23,588 bases of DNA from CAZYTO01 sp964650405 (GTDB taxonomy: Bacteria > Acidobacteriota > Thermoanaerobaculia > Gp7-AA8): assembly GCA_964650405.1 (NCBI GenBank), contig CAZYTO010000053.1, positions 1 to 23,588 of the forward strand, given 5' to 3'. Position numbers and translations under genes: made by a program. Position 1 is the stretch's first letter, and each line of letters starts with the position of its first letter. Positions 23,237 to 23,588 of the stretch are shown here, in pieces. The notes beneath the pieces are model-generated. The model was not told the origin of the DNA and made no database searches. It worked only from the letters and a program-made list of their open reading frames with translations.

Positions 23237-23588
23237 AGACGTCCCGGCCCTGCCTGAACGACCAGGAGCTGGCCGCCGCCGTCGATGGGAAGGCCACACC
23301 CGGCGAGGCCGGTCACCTGGCCGAGTGCAACCGCTGCGCGCGCAGCGTGGCCCTCGTCCGCCGCCTCATCCAGGCCTCGGGCGATTCAGCCGGCGCGGCG
23401 GATGACGCCCTCTCCCGCGTGGAGGGGCGCGGCCGCCACTCCGCGGCCAGTATCGAAGGGGGCGCGCCGCCGCACCGCTGGCCGTTCGCCGCGGAACGGG
23501 GCGGCGCCTCCCCGGCCGTGGCCCCTGCCATGCCTGACCGCTTCGAGGCGCTGAAGCACGTGGCCTCCCCGGGAGCCCTGCCCGTCGC
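23233..23588 (+). CDS. Putative zinc-finger (anti-sigma-type) protein, 3' partial
   Basis: The GTG at 23233 overlaps the XRE stop codon (GTGA) and opens a frame that runs to the window edge, 118 codons without a stop. Near the start, Cys7 and the motif HLAECNRC (H-x3-C-x2-C) form the zinc-binding pattern of ZAS/zf-HC2 anti-sigma domains, where the site holds a sigma factor or senses redox state. It is followed by an Ala/Gly/Pro-rich linker with no membrane helix in the visible part. Such proteins often continue into a membrane segment or a repeat domain, which would lie outside the window. No sigma factor gene is visible. The coupling to an HTH regulator instead of a sigma factor is unusual, and the zinc motif could serve another purpose. 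Confidence 0.65.
   Translation, partial: MKTSRPCLNDQELAAAVDGKATPGEAGHLAECNRCARSVALVRRLIQASGDSAGAADDALSRVEGRGRHSAASIEGGAPPHRWPFAAERGGASPAVAPAMPDRFEALKHVASPGALPV

Overview
The window is GC-rich DNA from a Gram-negative bacterium, probably an acidobacterium or a similar soil lineage. That assignment is inferred from gene style (propeller-type hybrid kinase, zinc-ribbon TPR protein, very large exported RHS protein); no marker gene is present to prove it. Both edges cut through genes.

Left part (1-9144): the 3' end of a hybrid sensor kinase (periplasmic propeller, Y_Y_Y, membrane helix, GAF, HisKA, HATPase, two receiver domains); a small PD-(D/E)XK-like protein; then, on the minus strand, a zinc-ribbon/TPR protein and a 3-hydroxyacyl-CoA dehydrogenase. 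Divergent from the latter is a zinc-ribbon PAS/HATPase protein that looks like a degenerate histidine kinase. A degenerate 8-bp tandem repeat lies directly upstream of the TPR gene.

Central part (9342-21604), all minus strand: a polymorphic-toxin island. Transcription would begin near 21.68 kb and run leftwards through a 2700-residue exported RHS protein with a teneurin-like order (TIG, six-bladed NHL propeller, TIG x3, Ig-like, carboxypeptidase-regulatory domain, FN-plug-like segment, second six-bladed NHL propeller, YD shell, RHS core, DPSGL boundary, JAB/DUF4329-like tip). It continues through a candidate immunity gene, an orphan RHS tip of the same toxin class carrying two compensating frameshifts, a second candidate immunity gene, an exported HExxH protein, a lipoprotein with a TonB-C-like end, and a six-helix membrane protein. 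Several of these genes overlap by 1-4 bases or are only 2-7 bases apart. A separate small secreted protein lies at the end. Base composition falls along this direction: single 60-base lines counted by hand give 46/60 G+C at 19441, 35/60 at 14341 and 28/60 at 10561. This fits repeated replacement and accumulation of tip modules.

Right part (21605-23588): the RHS promoter region, an AraC-type DNA-binding protein (minus), a structured non-coding stretch with a -10 box and a strong intrinsic terminator (candidate small RNA or attenuator), and a plus-strand pair made of an XRE-type regulator and an overlapping, truncated zinc-finger protein of the anti-sigma type.

The most notable items are the teneurin-like architecture of the RHS protein, the frameshift-scarred orphan tip beside an intact tip of the same class, the coupled HExxH/lipoprotein pair, and the unassigned RNA at 22592-22704.
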